A stretch of 64,000 bases of DNA from Urechis unicinctus (taxonomy: Eukaryota > Annelida > Polychaeta > Xenopneusta > Urechidae), in contig CM067358.1 in NCBI GenBank assembly GCA_034190875.2, forward strand, positions 56,914,567 to 56,978,566, in the 5' to 3' direction. A program made the position numbers and the translations under genes. The notes under the pieces are model-generated. The model was not told the DNA's origin. It worked only from the letters and a program-made list of their open reading frames with translations, and ran no database searches. Below, piece by piece: positions 1 to 9,960 of the stretch; the stretch's first letter is position 1, and every line of letters starts with the position of its first letter.

Positions 1-144
1 TATTATTTATCACCTGATACAGTGACCTTAGAACATGCTGAGCGTCCTCACTTACACAGTACACTTCTATGATTTAGTTAGCAGCTCATTAACAGCTGTT
101 CGATATTAACGCCAAAAAAGGGGTGTATGAATTTAACGTAACAG

Positions 145-1026
145 CTTGGACCTTTGACGATCCTCACATTGTCACGTTGGACGGATTGAGTTGCAACTTC
201 AATGGTCTGGGGGAATACTGGCTGGTCAAGAGCTTCAACACTAGCTTTCGTGAACTATCATATTTGAGATGTAGTATATATTGGAATAAATGTAGTCTGG
301 TAGTTTCCAATGCATTTGAATTACATAATGCATTGTTGTGAGACTAATTTTGCATTAACTTCAAGGCACTTATTAATATCATTCAACCTGCGTTTTGATC
401 AAGGTCGACATTTGACTGGTAACTCTAGCTTAGGACAAGCCACTGTGTTCACTGCATATGTCATGCAAGGTAGAGTAGGGGGGTCGTCATCAATCCGTTA
501 CACTATGACATGATAGGTAGACATGGTCGTTATCAGTCAGTTACACTATGACATGATAGGTAGACATGGTCGTTATCAGTCAGTTACACTATGACTGATA
601 GGTAGACATGGTCGTTATCAATCAGTTACACTATGCCACAATAGACAGGGTCGTTATGAATCAGTTACACTATGACATGATAGGTAGAAATGGTCGTTAT
701 CAATCAGTTACACTATGCCGTGATTAGTAGAGTAGGGTCGTTATAAATCAGTTATATTATAACATTATAAGTTGACATGGTCGTTATCAGTCAGTTACAC
801 TAACACATGATAGGTAGACATAGTCTGTATCAATCAGACGGTGCTTGTCTTGGGCACGGCATGCGCAACATAGAGAGCGAATCCAGATTCTCTATTTAAC
901 TTTCAATCGGACCATATTCTAATTTATCTGTGTTTATGTAAGACATGCAGCGAGCAGATTTCACTCATGAGTTCTTGCAGCGTGATCCTGGCAGTTCTTA
1001 CTATGGCACCGTTACTACTAACAATT
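145..1026 (+). pseudogene. Gene A, N-terminal VWD exons (three)
   Basis: Exon 145-251 follows an acceptor AG at 143-144 and encodes DDPHIVTLDGLSCNFNGLGE, nearly identical to gene B exon 16087-16199 (GDPHIVTLDGLSYTFNGLGE). Its 3' end diverges before the expected donor. Positions 388-469 encode LRFDQGRH followed by QATVFTAYVMQ, matching HARFSTQGRT and QATVFVSYALQ of gene B exon 16405-16549. Positions 943-1026 encode ADFTHEFLQRDPGSSYYG, matching ADFTDTFLALENGSFYAN of gene B exon 16852-16983 with the same entry phase, then hit TAA at 1026-1028. A minisatellite starts just after the donor of the second exon. Confidence 0.75.
497..840 (+). repeat. 43-bp minisatellite beside a degenerate 5' splice site
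   Basis: About eight diverged copies of a roughly 43-bp unit containing GTTACACTATGAC and GGTAGACATGGTCGTTATCA. It begins about 27 nt after the putative donor (GTAGAG at 470) of the second VWD exon of gene A. Confidence 0.85.
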
Positions 1027-1900
1027 AATCGAACGCATCTGTTATTTTCATATTTTCAAACGGTAAACAATAGTGTTCAAAGTTTTAAATATACCATTCA
1101 ATTTCGTAGAAATATCTTTATTGCGTACTCTATGTAATCAAATACGTCTGACTAACTTGATTTTCTTAATTTATGAATGGCTATGAAGGTGTCGTACTAC
1201 ACCCAGAAACACACAAATAATCATCATCATTATCATCATAGTTATCTACATCATCTACACCATGACAATCGACATCATCATTATAATCAGCATCCCCATA
1301 ATACTTTTTTCCAATTTATCTATATTCAAATACATAGGAAATAATCTCACGTTCATCAATACTCCTATCTGTATTAAAAAAAGGGGGAAATGTCATAATG
1401 GTACGTGTAGCATGTGTTGATTTCAATACCCTGTGCGCACACAGCATGATAACATCGATTTCTCATTCCATGAAAGGAGCAAGACAGGTCACTTAATGAT
1501 ATATCATAGATACAGTATTAAGTCTGATATATCATATGTGTTCATTTTGCTTGCATTAGACAAAATTTTCATTACCATCGAACATACATTATCGATTTCA
1601 TAAGCGATTGTTATTGATTGTAGTCGTTTTGCCAGTCACTACGATTTTTCGACTGTCGCTGTCTGGAAAAGTGTGCATTTCTTACAATGACATAATTGTA
1701 CTGCTTGCAAATTGAGAAACAACGAATGCGAGCATGTAATCAATTGAACTGTAACTGACTGAGAAATTGCGAATCTACGATTGTCACTATTTTGATGACC
1801 TTGAGCTACCAGAAGATGCAAACATCTAAACAATCAGACCATAATTGATGCATACAAGTATATGTAAGTGAGCAATTAACATGCGATTGGACTTTTGCAG
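1027..1900. other. Non-coding stretch of gene A with a CAT/ATC-rich microsatellite
   Basis: No exon homologous to gene B could be found here; the exon matching 17371-17571 is missing or unrecognisable. Around 1220-1290 there is an imperfect ATC/CAT trinucleotide tract. The rest is AT-rich single-copy-looking sequence. Confidence 0.5.
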
Positions 1901-2030
1901 GGAGAACCAACGAATCAGGCGCTTTATTCATTTATCCAACTGGTATAACGCATTGTGATTTCAACGATGCCACGTTCGCTCCGCTATTTGAGGACAAACT
2001 TGTCTTGCTGCGGATAACGTCACCTGCTCG
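1901..2030 (+). pseudogene. Gene A, C-terminal VWD exon
   Basis: After the acceptor ACTTTTGCAG (ends 1900) the sequence reads, with the split Trp codon used in gene B, as RTNESGALFIYPTGITHCDF. It matches RINETQSFFTYQPGRTYDDF of gene B exon 17771-18022. The open frame continues to about 2030, where CTCGG/GTTTGT may be the donor. It is shorter than the gene B exon (252 nt) and lacks its Cys-containing end. Confidence 0.65.
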
Positions 2031-2322
2031 GGTTTGTTACTCTTCTTCATCTTTTAATGTTTCTCAAGTCGATCAGGAGGCATACGCTGCTATTTTGATA
2101 TAATTCATAGCATACATATTAGCATGGATCAGTTTTCTGATCTTTACCCAATCACTGGGCATATATTGAGTCCGAAATGTTTGCTACTGTTTGTTTTGCA
2201 TGTTATCCACATGAGGTAAGAACCTCCCAGCTAAACTAATGTTGGTAGTCTATAGGTATAGCAATAAAATTTGGCAGGTGTCTGTTAAACAAAACGTGTC
2301 ATGTTTCCATTTCCTGATACAG

Positions 2323-2445
2323 ATGAATGTGGGTCTGACCTGAATGGATGCCCACAAAATGCAAGATGTTTCAATTACGCAGGAAGCTACAGTTGTATAT
2401 GTGACGATAGTCACGAGTTGGACTTAGATCAGCGCACCTGTCAAG
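2323..2445 (+). pseudogene. Gene A, calcium-binding EGF exon
   Basis: A phase-1/phase-1 exon between acceptor CTGATACAG and donor CAAG/GTAAAC. It encodes one cbEGF module starting DECGSDLNGCPQNARC with six cysteines and the aromatic/Gly pattern NYAGSYSC. It reads open and corresponds best to gene B exon 19981-20109 (same NYAGGYNC core). Confidence 0.8.
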
Positions 2446-2533
2446 GTAAACACTAGTCCTACAGCTCCTTTGATGTCTGATATAGTATTCATATTACGAA
2501 TGTAAACAAAACAAAGCCATCTTCCCGTTTCAG

Positions 2534-2765
2534 AATGCAAAAGCGGCACATGGGGACCTGGCTGCGTCAACATTTGTAACTGTAAGTCAGGTGACACGAT
2601 GTGAGGAGTGAATATCAGGTTTGACGGGTGGTTCTTGTGACGAAAACATCGACGAATGTCTACAAGACCCATGTGATAACCATTCTATGTGCATTGACTA
2701 CCAGGGAACATTTGCCTGCGATTGTAACTTCGGTTATGAGTAGGCGACACAAATCACTTGTACAG
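2534..2765 (+). pseudogene. Gene A, EGF + cbEGF exon with 20-nt deletion and two in-frame stops
   Basis: Nearly identical in DNA to gene B exon 22064-22315, with three damaging differences. Twenty nucleotides present in gene B just after GTGACACG (around 22126) are absent here. The next codon block reads TGT GAG GAG TGA where gene B has TGT GAG GAG TGT. The closing Gly codon after TATGAG is TAG. The high identity of the remainder, including silent sites, suggests that duplication or gene conversion with gene B was recent. Confidence 0.9.
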
Positions 2766-2870
2766 GTACCGAATTCGTCTTCTTTGTTGCATGTCATGTG
2801 TACTTTGACACGTCTTTTGTAATAGCATTTGCTGATATATTTGATACTAGTGAGTGGTTTTAATTGCCAG

Positions 2871-2975
2871 AGATAATAGAATGCTCAAGCAGCCCATGCC
2901 AGAACCAGGCCGCATGTATTGACTACGTGGGAGGTTATAACTGTAGCTGTTTGGACGGAGTCCACTGCCAGACCA
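2871..2975 (+). pseudogene. Gene A, EGF exon
   Basis: Between acceptor TAATTGCCAG and donor ACCA/GTTAGT. Encodes one EGF module ([20 protein letters not shown] and onward) with six cysteines. The frame is open and intron phase is 1 on both sides. It corresponds to the EGF exons 22711-22824 and 23051-23164 of gene B. Confidence 0.75.
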
Positions 2976-3209
2976 GTTAGTGACATTGTTTTCTTTTTGT
3001 GAAGGCATTTATCAAGCGTTAGAAACCAACTCTCATCTGCGTCTTCACCGGTATTTCTGATCATGGCTTATTTTTTTCAAGTGTGCATGGGGATACATAG
3101 GGTACTATTGTGCATTTGGTGAGTTCAAACCTTAAGTGACCAATCGAAAGTTACAAAAATCAACTTTTTGACCTTTTTCTACGAAAGAATAGCACCCTTA
3201 ACACTAGAC

Positions 3210-3508
3210 ACCCATACTGATCAGAATTGCAAAAGAAAAACCTATAACCTTGATAACCAAACGCATGCTCTGATCAGAGCCAAAACCAAATACATACCCT
3301 GAACAGAGCCACAATTAGTCTATCAATCAAATATGTACATTGAACAGAGCCACAATTAGCCTTATCAATCAAATACCAACTCTGAACAGAGCCACCATTC
3401 GCCTTATCAATCCAATTAACATCATAAACGGAGCCACAATTATCCTTATCAATCTCATATATAACCTAAATAGAGCCACGATTAGCTTTAGCAATCAAAT
3501 ATATAACC
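3210..3508 (+). repeat. About 40-bp minisatellite, left part, split by a transposon
   Basis: Repeated units of the form ATAACCTGAACAGAGCC followed by ACAATTAGCCTTATCAATCA. The array stops inside a unit at 3508-3512 and resumes at 7520 on the other side of the transposon. Confidence 0.85.
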
Positions 3509-4440
3509 TTAAAGATGCATTTTTTCCCAAAAAAATGGCATGCGGGTTTTTTTGGAACCCATATAAACCATTTTTTCGGACTGGTTCAAAAATATAATGT
3601 AAAAAAATTGAGATCGATTCAGACAACTACCAAACACCAAACATACCCAAGTATGGAGTTTTAGAATGAAATGATGTTCCCGGACAATTTTATCCCTTTT
3701 CGACGGGGGATTTCATCCATGGTAATTATTTATCGTTCGATCAATTTGGGAATCGGTAAAAAGTCCGAAACACAGCAACATGTTTGTTTTCATGTTCAAG
3801 ACCACGTGCATCGCGCATGCTTAGAATGACGTGACCCATCGACGACTAATGCTAAGGCAATACGGATGAGGCGGCGGGATATCGCGCGAAATCACACGAC
3901 CCAATATTTTCCAATATAGCGGTCATCGTATCGCGATTTTTCAGAAATGATATATCGAAGGCATTTCTTGAAGAATAGCGTCGAGTGGGGTAAGTTTTTT
4001 GGTGCGTGAGGATTTTCGAGTACAGGCTCTTGATATATGTTATTTTCTAGAGGCGTTATGCAGCTCTCTAACCGTAACGCGTTTTCTGCACGCGCGGAAT
4101 ATGATCGAAGCAGAACGGTATATATTCATATTACCGTTCGACCGGAGTTAGAGGTAGCCCTACAAGACGTCCTATATATTTATATTATCGTTCGACTGGT
4201 GCTAACCCTGAGGCTGCACATGTTCAAGCGTAATAAAAACGATATTCTTGACTAGTCTGTCACGTTTTGGAGTATAAAGCCATGACACTTGTTTGTAGTT
4301 GTATTATTTCATATGCAATTATCGGTGCTTTTTCATCGCAAACTATTGGAATATTCCTTAATGAACTCATAAATTGTATTATAAATCAAGGGGCTACGGT
4401 CTCCCTCGGGACGTCTACGTTATCTGGTTATAGTGAACTG

Positions 4441-4534
4441 AAACAGGGATTTGAATTGGCCGTCCGGCAGCTATCTTCTATGCATACATAAACCCTCAGA
4501 GAAGATAGTGGCCGGCCAATGCAAATCCCTGTTT
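4441..4534. repeat. Long hairpin inside the TTAA transposon
   Basis: Left arm 4441-4479 begins AAACAGGGATTTGAATTGGC. The right arm 4500-4534 is its near-perfect inverse (reverse complement AAACAGGGATTTGCATTGGC and onward). The loop is about 20 nt. Confidence 0.85.
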
Positions 4535-5641
4535 ACTGAAACGTCCGCGCTATGAGTTTCGGGTGTTATGTATCATCGTATGGGTTTGGACAAGGGACAG
4601 TAGACGGATGAGGAGGTTTTGGTTCTGATTTGGGTTATTTTAAGTTTGTTGCAACCCACTTTGATAAGACTTATACGCATGGGTTAGATTGTGCGTCTAT
4701 AATTGCCTACTTTAACACCATGATGGTGTTGCTGAAGCCTTGGATAGCTGGAATAAATTTGGTGAAATTTAGTGACAGAGATGACCGTAAATCTGTATTA
4801 TTAACAAATTGTTTTTGGCTGACTTTTGCAGGATTTTTGCTCAAACACTGTAACATTATTGATTGAATTATTCTTGTCATGTTCATTCATTTATTAAATT
4901 GAACCAACCCACTTTCAAATTTAAAGGAAATCGAAACGCCAAGAAGGGGATCGTGTACAAGAAGAGGCCGTGGAGGGGGTCATGGTACAGATTCTGACAA
5001 CCTGTGTGGAACTGAGGTTGGTTCCTATATTATTTGAATTGTATTTTTATCAAGGGTATTTTATTGAACTCAATACATCCATTATGACTGGGGAGGATGT
5101 GTTTAATGGTTTGAAATTGTTCACCATGACACAGGTGTCCAAGTCGGTGGAGGTTGCAGACCAGCAGAGGAGCCCCACCTTCTTCAAACAATGTACTATT
5201 GGGCTTGCCTTACCTAACTGAATCACTTTGTCAGTAAATAGGGGGTCCCATGTTGGACTTATCGAGCCATATATTTCCACTGGTACTCATTTGTTTGAAG
5301 ACCTCAACAAGCCGAAAGCGAGTCAATCCTGATGCAGAGGCTACCTTGGCAACACAGCAATAACTAACCAGGCTCTACAGCAGAGTAGAATGGCTGCTAA
5401 ATCTTTAGAGCTGTCACGGAAAGAGAAATGGAAGGTATTTTACAACTCAGCAGTTAGCACTCTTCAGCTGCTCCAAAAACCTTCATGCAATTTTGGTCAC
5501 AGAGAGTGATTTGCATTGGAGATATTCAATCCATCAAAATGAAAACTTGATTACTCATAGTATTTTCAGAACTTTGTGCGGTGGCTGGATTTGGATGGGG
5601 TGCGGTAGTTGCTGGTTGATGGTTAGACAGACATCCACAGT

Positions 5642-5930
5642 TTGCGCATAAAATCACCCGATAACCCACACTGCCGAAAGAAGGATTCCATCCTCCATCA
5701 ACTACCACTTCACCAGACTGGTGCATCTCCCTTCAATGTAGGCAAATGCCTACCCCTGTGTAACGGCAATGTTGCCCCAACAGCCCAGACTTTAGCACAT
5801 ATGCACTACCTCAGATGGAAGGAGTTGTGCTTGACCCGATGGTTATTAACAGGTACCGGGTGGACTTGCTATGGGAGTTAGATGCGGTTGTCGAGGACCA
5901 AAAAAAAGATGCTTGGACACTGCGCCCATA
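5642..5930 (+). pseudogene. Broken plus-strand coding remnant in the TTAA transposon
   Basis: Frame 1 reads GASPFNVGKCLPLCNGNVAP and onward to about 5810. A second frame then continues with EGVVLDPMVINRYRVDLLWE to about 5930. The two pieces look like one protein interrupted by a frameshift. I do not recognise the family with certainty; its place in the element suggests a transposon protein. Confidence 0.35.
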
Positions 5931-6561
5931 AGCAATTGGTTCTGTGAATTTATGGCTTTTTGGGGGAGTGCAATAGGAGGGTAACTCCCTCCTGTTGTGT
6001 GTGGAAGATCAGATACCTCTTCCTTGACAAGTATTGACAGTATACAGGCAAAGTAGGTTTTGGTAATATACTAAGCTTAAGTGTTTTAATTTGTAATTTT
6101 AATCAGGAAATATCTCATTGTTCTGATTAGTATTGTTGAAATTGCCTAGTCTCGCAAAACATGTGGTATTTTGTTTCAACAATCTCATAATTTATCGTCT
6201 ATTTGTTTTAGGGAATGAGCATTCATATATTAGTAAATTTTTCGTCTCTCAAAGACATAAGTAAAGAATTATGCACACATAATTTTGTCAATTAGTCATG
6301 ACACGTAATCTTCAGATTTGACTTTTTATGTTCATAATTCTAGCCCTGATGAAAAAAGATTATTTGACAATTATTTATTATTTATTTGCCAATTCCATGA
6401 GTTCTTCTATTACAGTTTGAATTTACAGACAAAAGAATGTGACTAATAAAAGATTTGTACATTTCAACAAAAACAAATTTCCAAATTATATTTTTAATCA
6501 AATCGAGACACTTGCAACTCAACTGTTTCTTGGGTAGATGGCTTAGGCACAGAAGCAATGT

Positions 6562-6960
6562 TCAGACTGCTGTTGCTGGGTCATCAGCAGAGCGTTGTGG
6601 GTGTTGTTGTGATTGCTGTCGCATTGCTTTGGCCTTAAGATTTTTGTCATCATATCTTGGCCTATTAACCGATGACCACGTCTTTGACTGCTTGTTGAAG
6701 CGAGTGCTTTACCTGTAACACAACAAAATTGCATTATATGGCCAAATAGCTAGAACACATGTGCGACATCAGTATTTTGTTTTCTGATAGGTCATTTAGT
6801 CAGTGTGTAGTTGAGTGGTCATGAGAGACTTACATTGGCTGACCATCCTTCTTGAGTGCATATGCCCGATCCCTATGCCTGTTGTGGTCCATTGCCACAA
6901 CTTGATTGTGAGCAAGATATGACGAAAACCTGAACACCAGCCATTGAATTAGGGTCAAGA
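6562..6960 (-). pseudogene. Minus-strand transposon protein remnant (C-terminal part)
   Basis: Reading the minus strand, an exon ends at 6834 with VVAMDHNRHRDRAYALKKDG, followed by donor GTAAGT. Joining it to 6706-6562 (acceptor GTAAAG) continues in frame as TRFNKQSKTWSSVNRPRYDD and stops at 6562. The basic His/Arg-rich composition and the spliced continuation argue for real coding history. Further upstream, minus-strand open sequence at 7447-7127 could be an earlier exon. I infer a transposase C-terminus, superfamily unproven. Confidence 0.4.
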
Positions 6961-7519
6961 GGATGCAATAATTGTTCTACCTGAAATATACAAAGTAAGG
7001 TATGTTTGCAACAACAATTAACAAATCCAAATAGTGCAATGGACACACAATAGGCCATTAGATTTTAATTAATCGGTGACATTTACACAAGTCGATTCAA
7101 TACAGGCCTTTTCGATAGCAGGGTATTCATAATACAACGAGATTACTTACATGTCCATTAAAAACTTTGCAGCTTTTTCGTTGGTCAAACTCGTCACTTC
7201 CCTGAATGCCTATCTTAAAGATTTGGTTGTCCATTATCGCAATGAAAATAGCGCAAACTAAACATCCGCCGGTGGCGAACGGCACGGGGTGATGACGTTT
7301 CTGCGCTTCCGGAATTAATAATACATGAGCTTCCAAATAAGGGCTATTTTTGACGGGACGTGAAAAATAAGGAACTGAAAGTTTATTTAAGAACAACGAG
7401 AAATATATACGTTCATTCCAACTTTGGATTCCGGATATCAGCACCATTTAAGATACTCTTGCATTTAGCAACTTTTTTTTCGATTAAAAAATCGAGTGAT
7501 TTTTTGATGAAATGCACCT

Positions 7520-7790
7520 TTAACAGAGCCACTATTGGCCATATCTATCAAAAACATAGCCTGAACAAAGCCACAATAAAATATATAGCCTAAACAGAGC
7601 AACGATTAGCTTTATCAATCAATTATATACATTGAACACAGCCACCATTAGCCTTATCAATCGAATAAAAACCTAAACAGAGCCACGATTAGCCGTATCA
7701 ATCAAATATATAACCTGAACAGAGCCACAATTAGCCTTAGCTATCACATACACAGCGTGAACCACAATAAACCTTAAAAACCAAACACAC
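7520..7790 (+). repeat. About 40-bp minisatellite, right part
   Basis: Continuation of the array at 3210-3508 with the same ACAGAGCCAC...TTAGCC...ATCAATCA unit. It was separated from the left part by the TTAA transposon. Confidence 0.85.
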
Positions 7791-8349
7791 GCTGAGTTAA
7801 ACGAGAGTAATCCTTACGAACCGAGCATTTATCCTAAAGTTGGTCAACTTAAATATCGTTGTCTATTTCGTTTGGTCAATAGTTTTCATGGTATGCATCA
7901 TTGAATTCATGCTTCTAATGGGTGAGTTCATTTTAGGTCGTTTGTGTCATCAATATTGGTGCGAGTGTACATTATTAGTTTAAGCTCGTAGAAAATAGAC
8001 GCCGAGCGGGTAGCTTAACCTATTATCAGCTGATTATTGATGTTGTTTCCTGATCACAGCACCGTTTCCATCTTTTGCAGTTTTTCTGGCATTGCAATCG
8101 CAATCTCCAGTTTCAGTAGCGGCAAATTCGACAATTGAGGGGACGATAGCAGTCACATATGAACTGACAATATTGAACCTAACATATTTGACAGCAGCGG
8201 TAACGCATGTGGCTTCAATTAGTCGAGCTTCAGAACACGTCTCTTCACAACCAAGTTCACAACCAACGTAAGTTACCCTATATTGTTTCTCGGTAAGACA
8301 CGTATTGAATATTGCATTATCTTCGTCATGATTTGTCGTTGTTTTGTAG

Positions 8350-8771
8350 ATGGAAGTTCTTTTGAAAGCGGTCATCACACCAGAGATGTATGTGGGCATT
8401 GTGAACGTCTCCTTCGCTTGAGTTATTTTGTCTTTGGGTCAACATATACTACCTAATTCTAAACATCCGCATTTTTTTGGGGTTATCACGTTTCTACTAC
8501 AATGTTACAATGTAAGAATACCCCTTTGAATTTTTCCCAGTTGCTTATGGAGTTTGTGGGGTGTATAAATTAATTATTATTGATTAATCGTGAAACGATG
8601 TGTCGTTTTTATGTTACAGTCCTTCGAGTATTCACATAGATTACACAGTTATTCGTTTGGCTGAATCAACAATCAACTCGTCAGTAATTCTTTACGTATA
8701 TTTGATGTCGCATGCTGAGGCAAATGATTTCTATATTAACACCCTCTTCATCAACATGAACCCTAATCGTG
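8350..8771 (+). pseudogene. Gene A, SEA-domain exons (two)
   Basis: Exon 8350-8417 (acceptor GTTTTGTAG) encodes MEVLLKAVITPEMYVGIVNV, aligning with MTPVLVAAISADHYVSISNV of gene B exon 23922-23989; the following base pair is not a GT donor. Exon 8620-8771 (acceptor ATGTTACAG, donor CGTG/GTGAGG) encodes SPSSIHIDYTVIRLAESTIN and onward, aligning with SPGSIYVDYVVTLLETSPIN of gene B. The Gly of the G-S-(I/V)-x-V self-cleavage motif of SEA domains is replaced by Ser. A preceding segment around 8098-8268 may be the degraded first SEA exon; its frame is not clear. Confidence 0.75.
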
Positions 8772-8896
8772 GTGAGGATATCATTTGACATTTACATCAA
8801 CACGCACGCTATGATTGGGCCATAAAATACCCGACAATCGTTTTCATTATTATTTAGGCTAAATAGCAATGTAATCATTTTCAGTCAGAAACAAGT

Positions 8897-9246
8897 ACAA
8901 TGTGCCAGTTCACAATGTGTCAGTTCACAATTACCACTGCACAATGTGCTAGTTCACAATATGCCGGTTCACAATGTGCTGGTCTACAATCTGCTGGTAC
9001 ACAATGTGCTGGTTCACAATTTACCAGTTCGCAATGTACCACTGTACAGTGTGCTGATTCACAAAGTGCCGTTTCAAAATGTGCCAATTCACAATGTGTC
9101 AGCTCACAATGTGCTACTGCACAATGTGCCGCTTAACAATGTGCTGGTTCACAAAGTGCCATTTCACAATGTGCTGGTACACAATGTTCCGCTGAACGAT
9201 GTGCTGGTACACAATGTTCCGCTGCACGATGTGCTGGTACAAAACT
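8897..9246 (+). repeat. 15-bp minisatellite (CACAATGTGCYRGTT)
   Basis: About 23 imperfect copies of a 15-bp unit. Because 15 is a multiple of three, two frames stay open across it and give artefactual Cys-Gln-rich ORFs. Confidence 0.9.
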
Positions 9247-9420
9247 TGTCGTCTAGTGTAAATGAACGGCTATGAATAATGGGATGTGTTTGTTACAGAG
9301 GTGGTACTGGACTGACACTGACGGCCTTATCATAAATCTTACCTGGAATATTTAACTTCTATTTGTAATTCGCCTATTCTTCTAAATATTGTTGTTTATG
9401 TGAATGTGTTGTTTGTAATC

Positions 9421-9510
9421 ATCACATGTGAGGGTACGTCAATGACGTGACACATCACATGTGAGGGTACTTCAATGGCGTGACCCATCACATGTGAGGG
9501 TACTTCGTGG
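9421..9510 (+). repeat. Three copies of an ATCACATGTGAGGGTAC unit with CRE-like TGACGTGA
   Basis: Short direct repeats of about 31 bp; the first unit contains TCAATGACGTGAC, the second TCAATGGCGTGAC, and the third is truncated. ACATGTGA (E-box CACATGTG) recurs. A regulatory role is possible but not shown. Confidence 0.5.
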
Positions 9511-9960
9511 CGGGACCTGCCAGGAGGCAGCTGCTGGGATATCAATTAGAACAAGTAAGGTTTAAGAATGAGAAATAGATTGATTGGTTATCAAAGTGAG
9601 TTAACTTTTAAGAACCATCTAGAGAAATCTACATCTAGAAACACAGTTCATCGACTAATGGAAGTTCTCTCCAGGTGTGATATGGTTATAGGAACATGCA
9701 TAAACCACTGCGAAATGTTTCGGAGGGATTTGTAGAAATATTCATCACCAAGTGCCCGTCTTAGTATTGATACCAAGTCAGGATAACGTAAGCCCGGTCG
9801 TTCCTAGGTGACGCAGATAATTTTAGCTTGGTGCGTGACTGCTCAAATGTTCATTGTGAGAGGTTCACATGGTGAAGGGTGGGTGGGTGAAGTGTGTTCA
9901 GTTTGGATAAGGTGGACTCGGTTTGTGTGTAGGTGGTAATAGCTAATTGGGTTATGTGAA

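Larger units (their letters stand above)
3513..7519. mobile_element. 4.0-kb DNA transposon flanked by TTAA (Kolobok- or piggyBac-type target)
   Basis: The element starts AGATGCATTTTTTCCC and ends with the inverted counterpart (reverse complement AGGTGCATTTCATC). TTAA lies directly outside both ends (3509-3512 and 7520-7523). Removing the element and one TTAA joins ATATAACC-TTAA-CAGAGCC, which restores a unit of the interrupted minisatellite, so the boundaries are well fixed. TTAA target duplication is typical of the Kolobok and piggyBac superfamilies; I cannot decide between them by eye. Inside are a minus-strand exon pair with protein-like sequence (6562-6960), a broken plus-strand reading (5642-5930) and a 39-nt inverted repeat (4441-4534). 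No complete transposase is left, so it is probably dead. Confidence 0.75.
145..8771 (+). pseudogene. Gene A: decayed tandem paralogue of the mucin-like gene (VWD-EGF-SEA part)
   Basis: The segment carries, in the same order as the intact gene at 11.5-33.4 kb, exons for the VWD domain (145-251, 388-469, 943-1026, 1901-2030), three EGF-bearing exons (2323-2445, 2534-2765, 2871-2975) and two SEA exons (8350-8417, 8620-8771). The 5' half (signal, mucin, NIDO, AMOP) would lie to the left of the window. Decay is plain: exon 943-1026 runs into TAA, the exon at 2534 has lost 20 nt relative to gene B and holds an in-frame TGA and TAG, and the donor expected after 8417 is not GT. No homologue of gene B exon 17371-17571, of the cadherin-like exons, of the first four Cys-rich/EGF exons or of the transmembrane exon is visible. 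I infer a non-functional or strongly truncated copy. Several exons still read open, so residual transcription is possible. Confidence 0.8.

Noticed and set aside
5050-5280. 76-residue minus-strand ORF overlapping an 83-residue plus-strand ORF in the TTAA element
   Set aside because: Neither reading could be tied to the better protein-like pieces; no basis to choose one.
8034-8399. 121-residue minus-strand ORF
   Set aside because: It lies antisense to SEA exon 8350-8417 and the preceding degraded segment of gene A; the plus strand has splice sites and homology to gene B, while the minus reading has no recognisable domain.
8900-9275. Two overlapping plus-strand ORFs with Cys-Gln or Val-His-Asn repeats
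   Set aside because: Product of the 15-bp minisatellite, whose period is a multiple of three.
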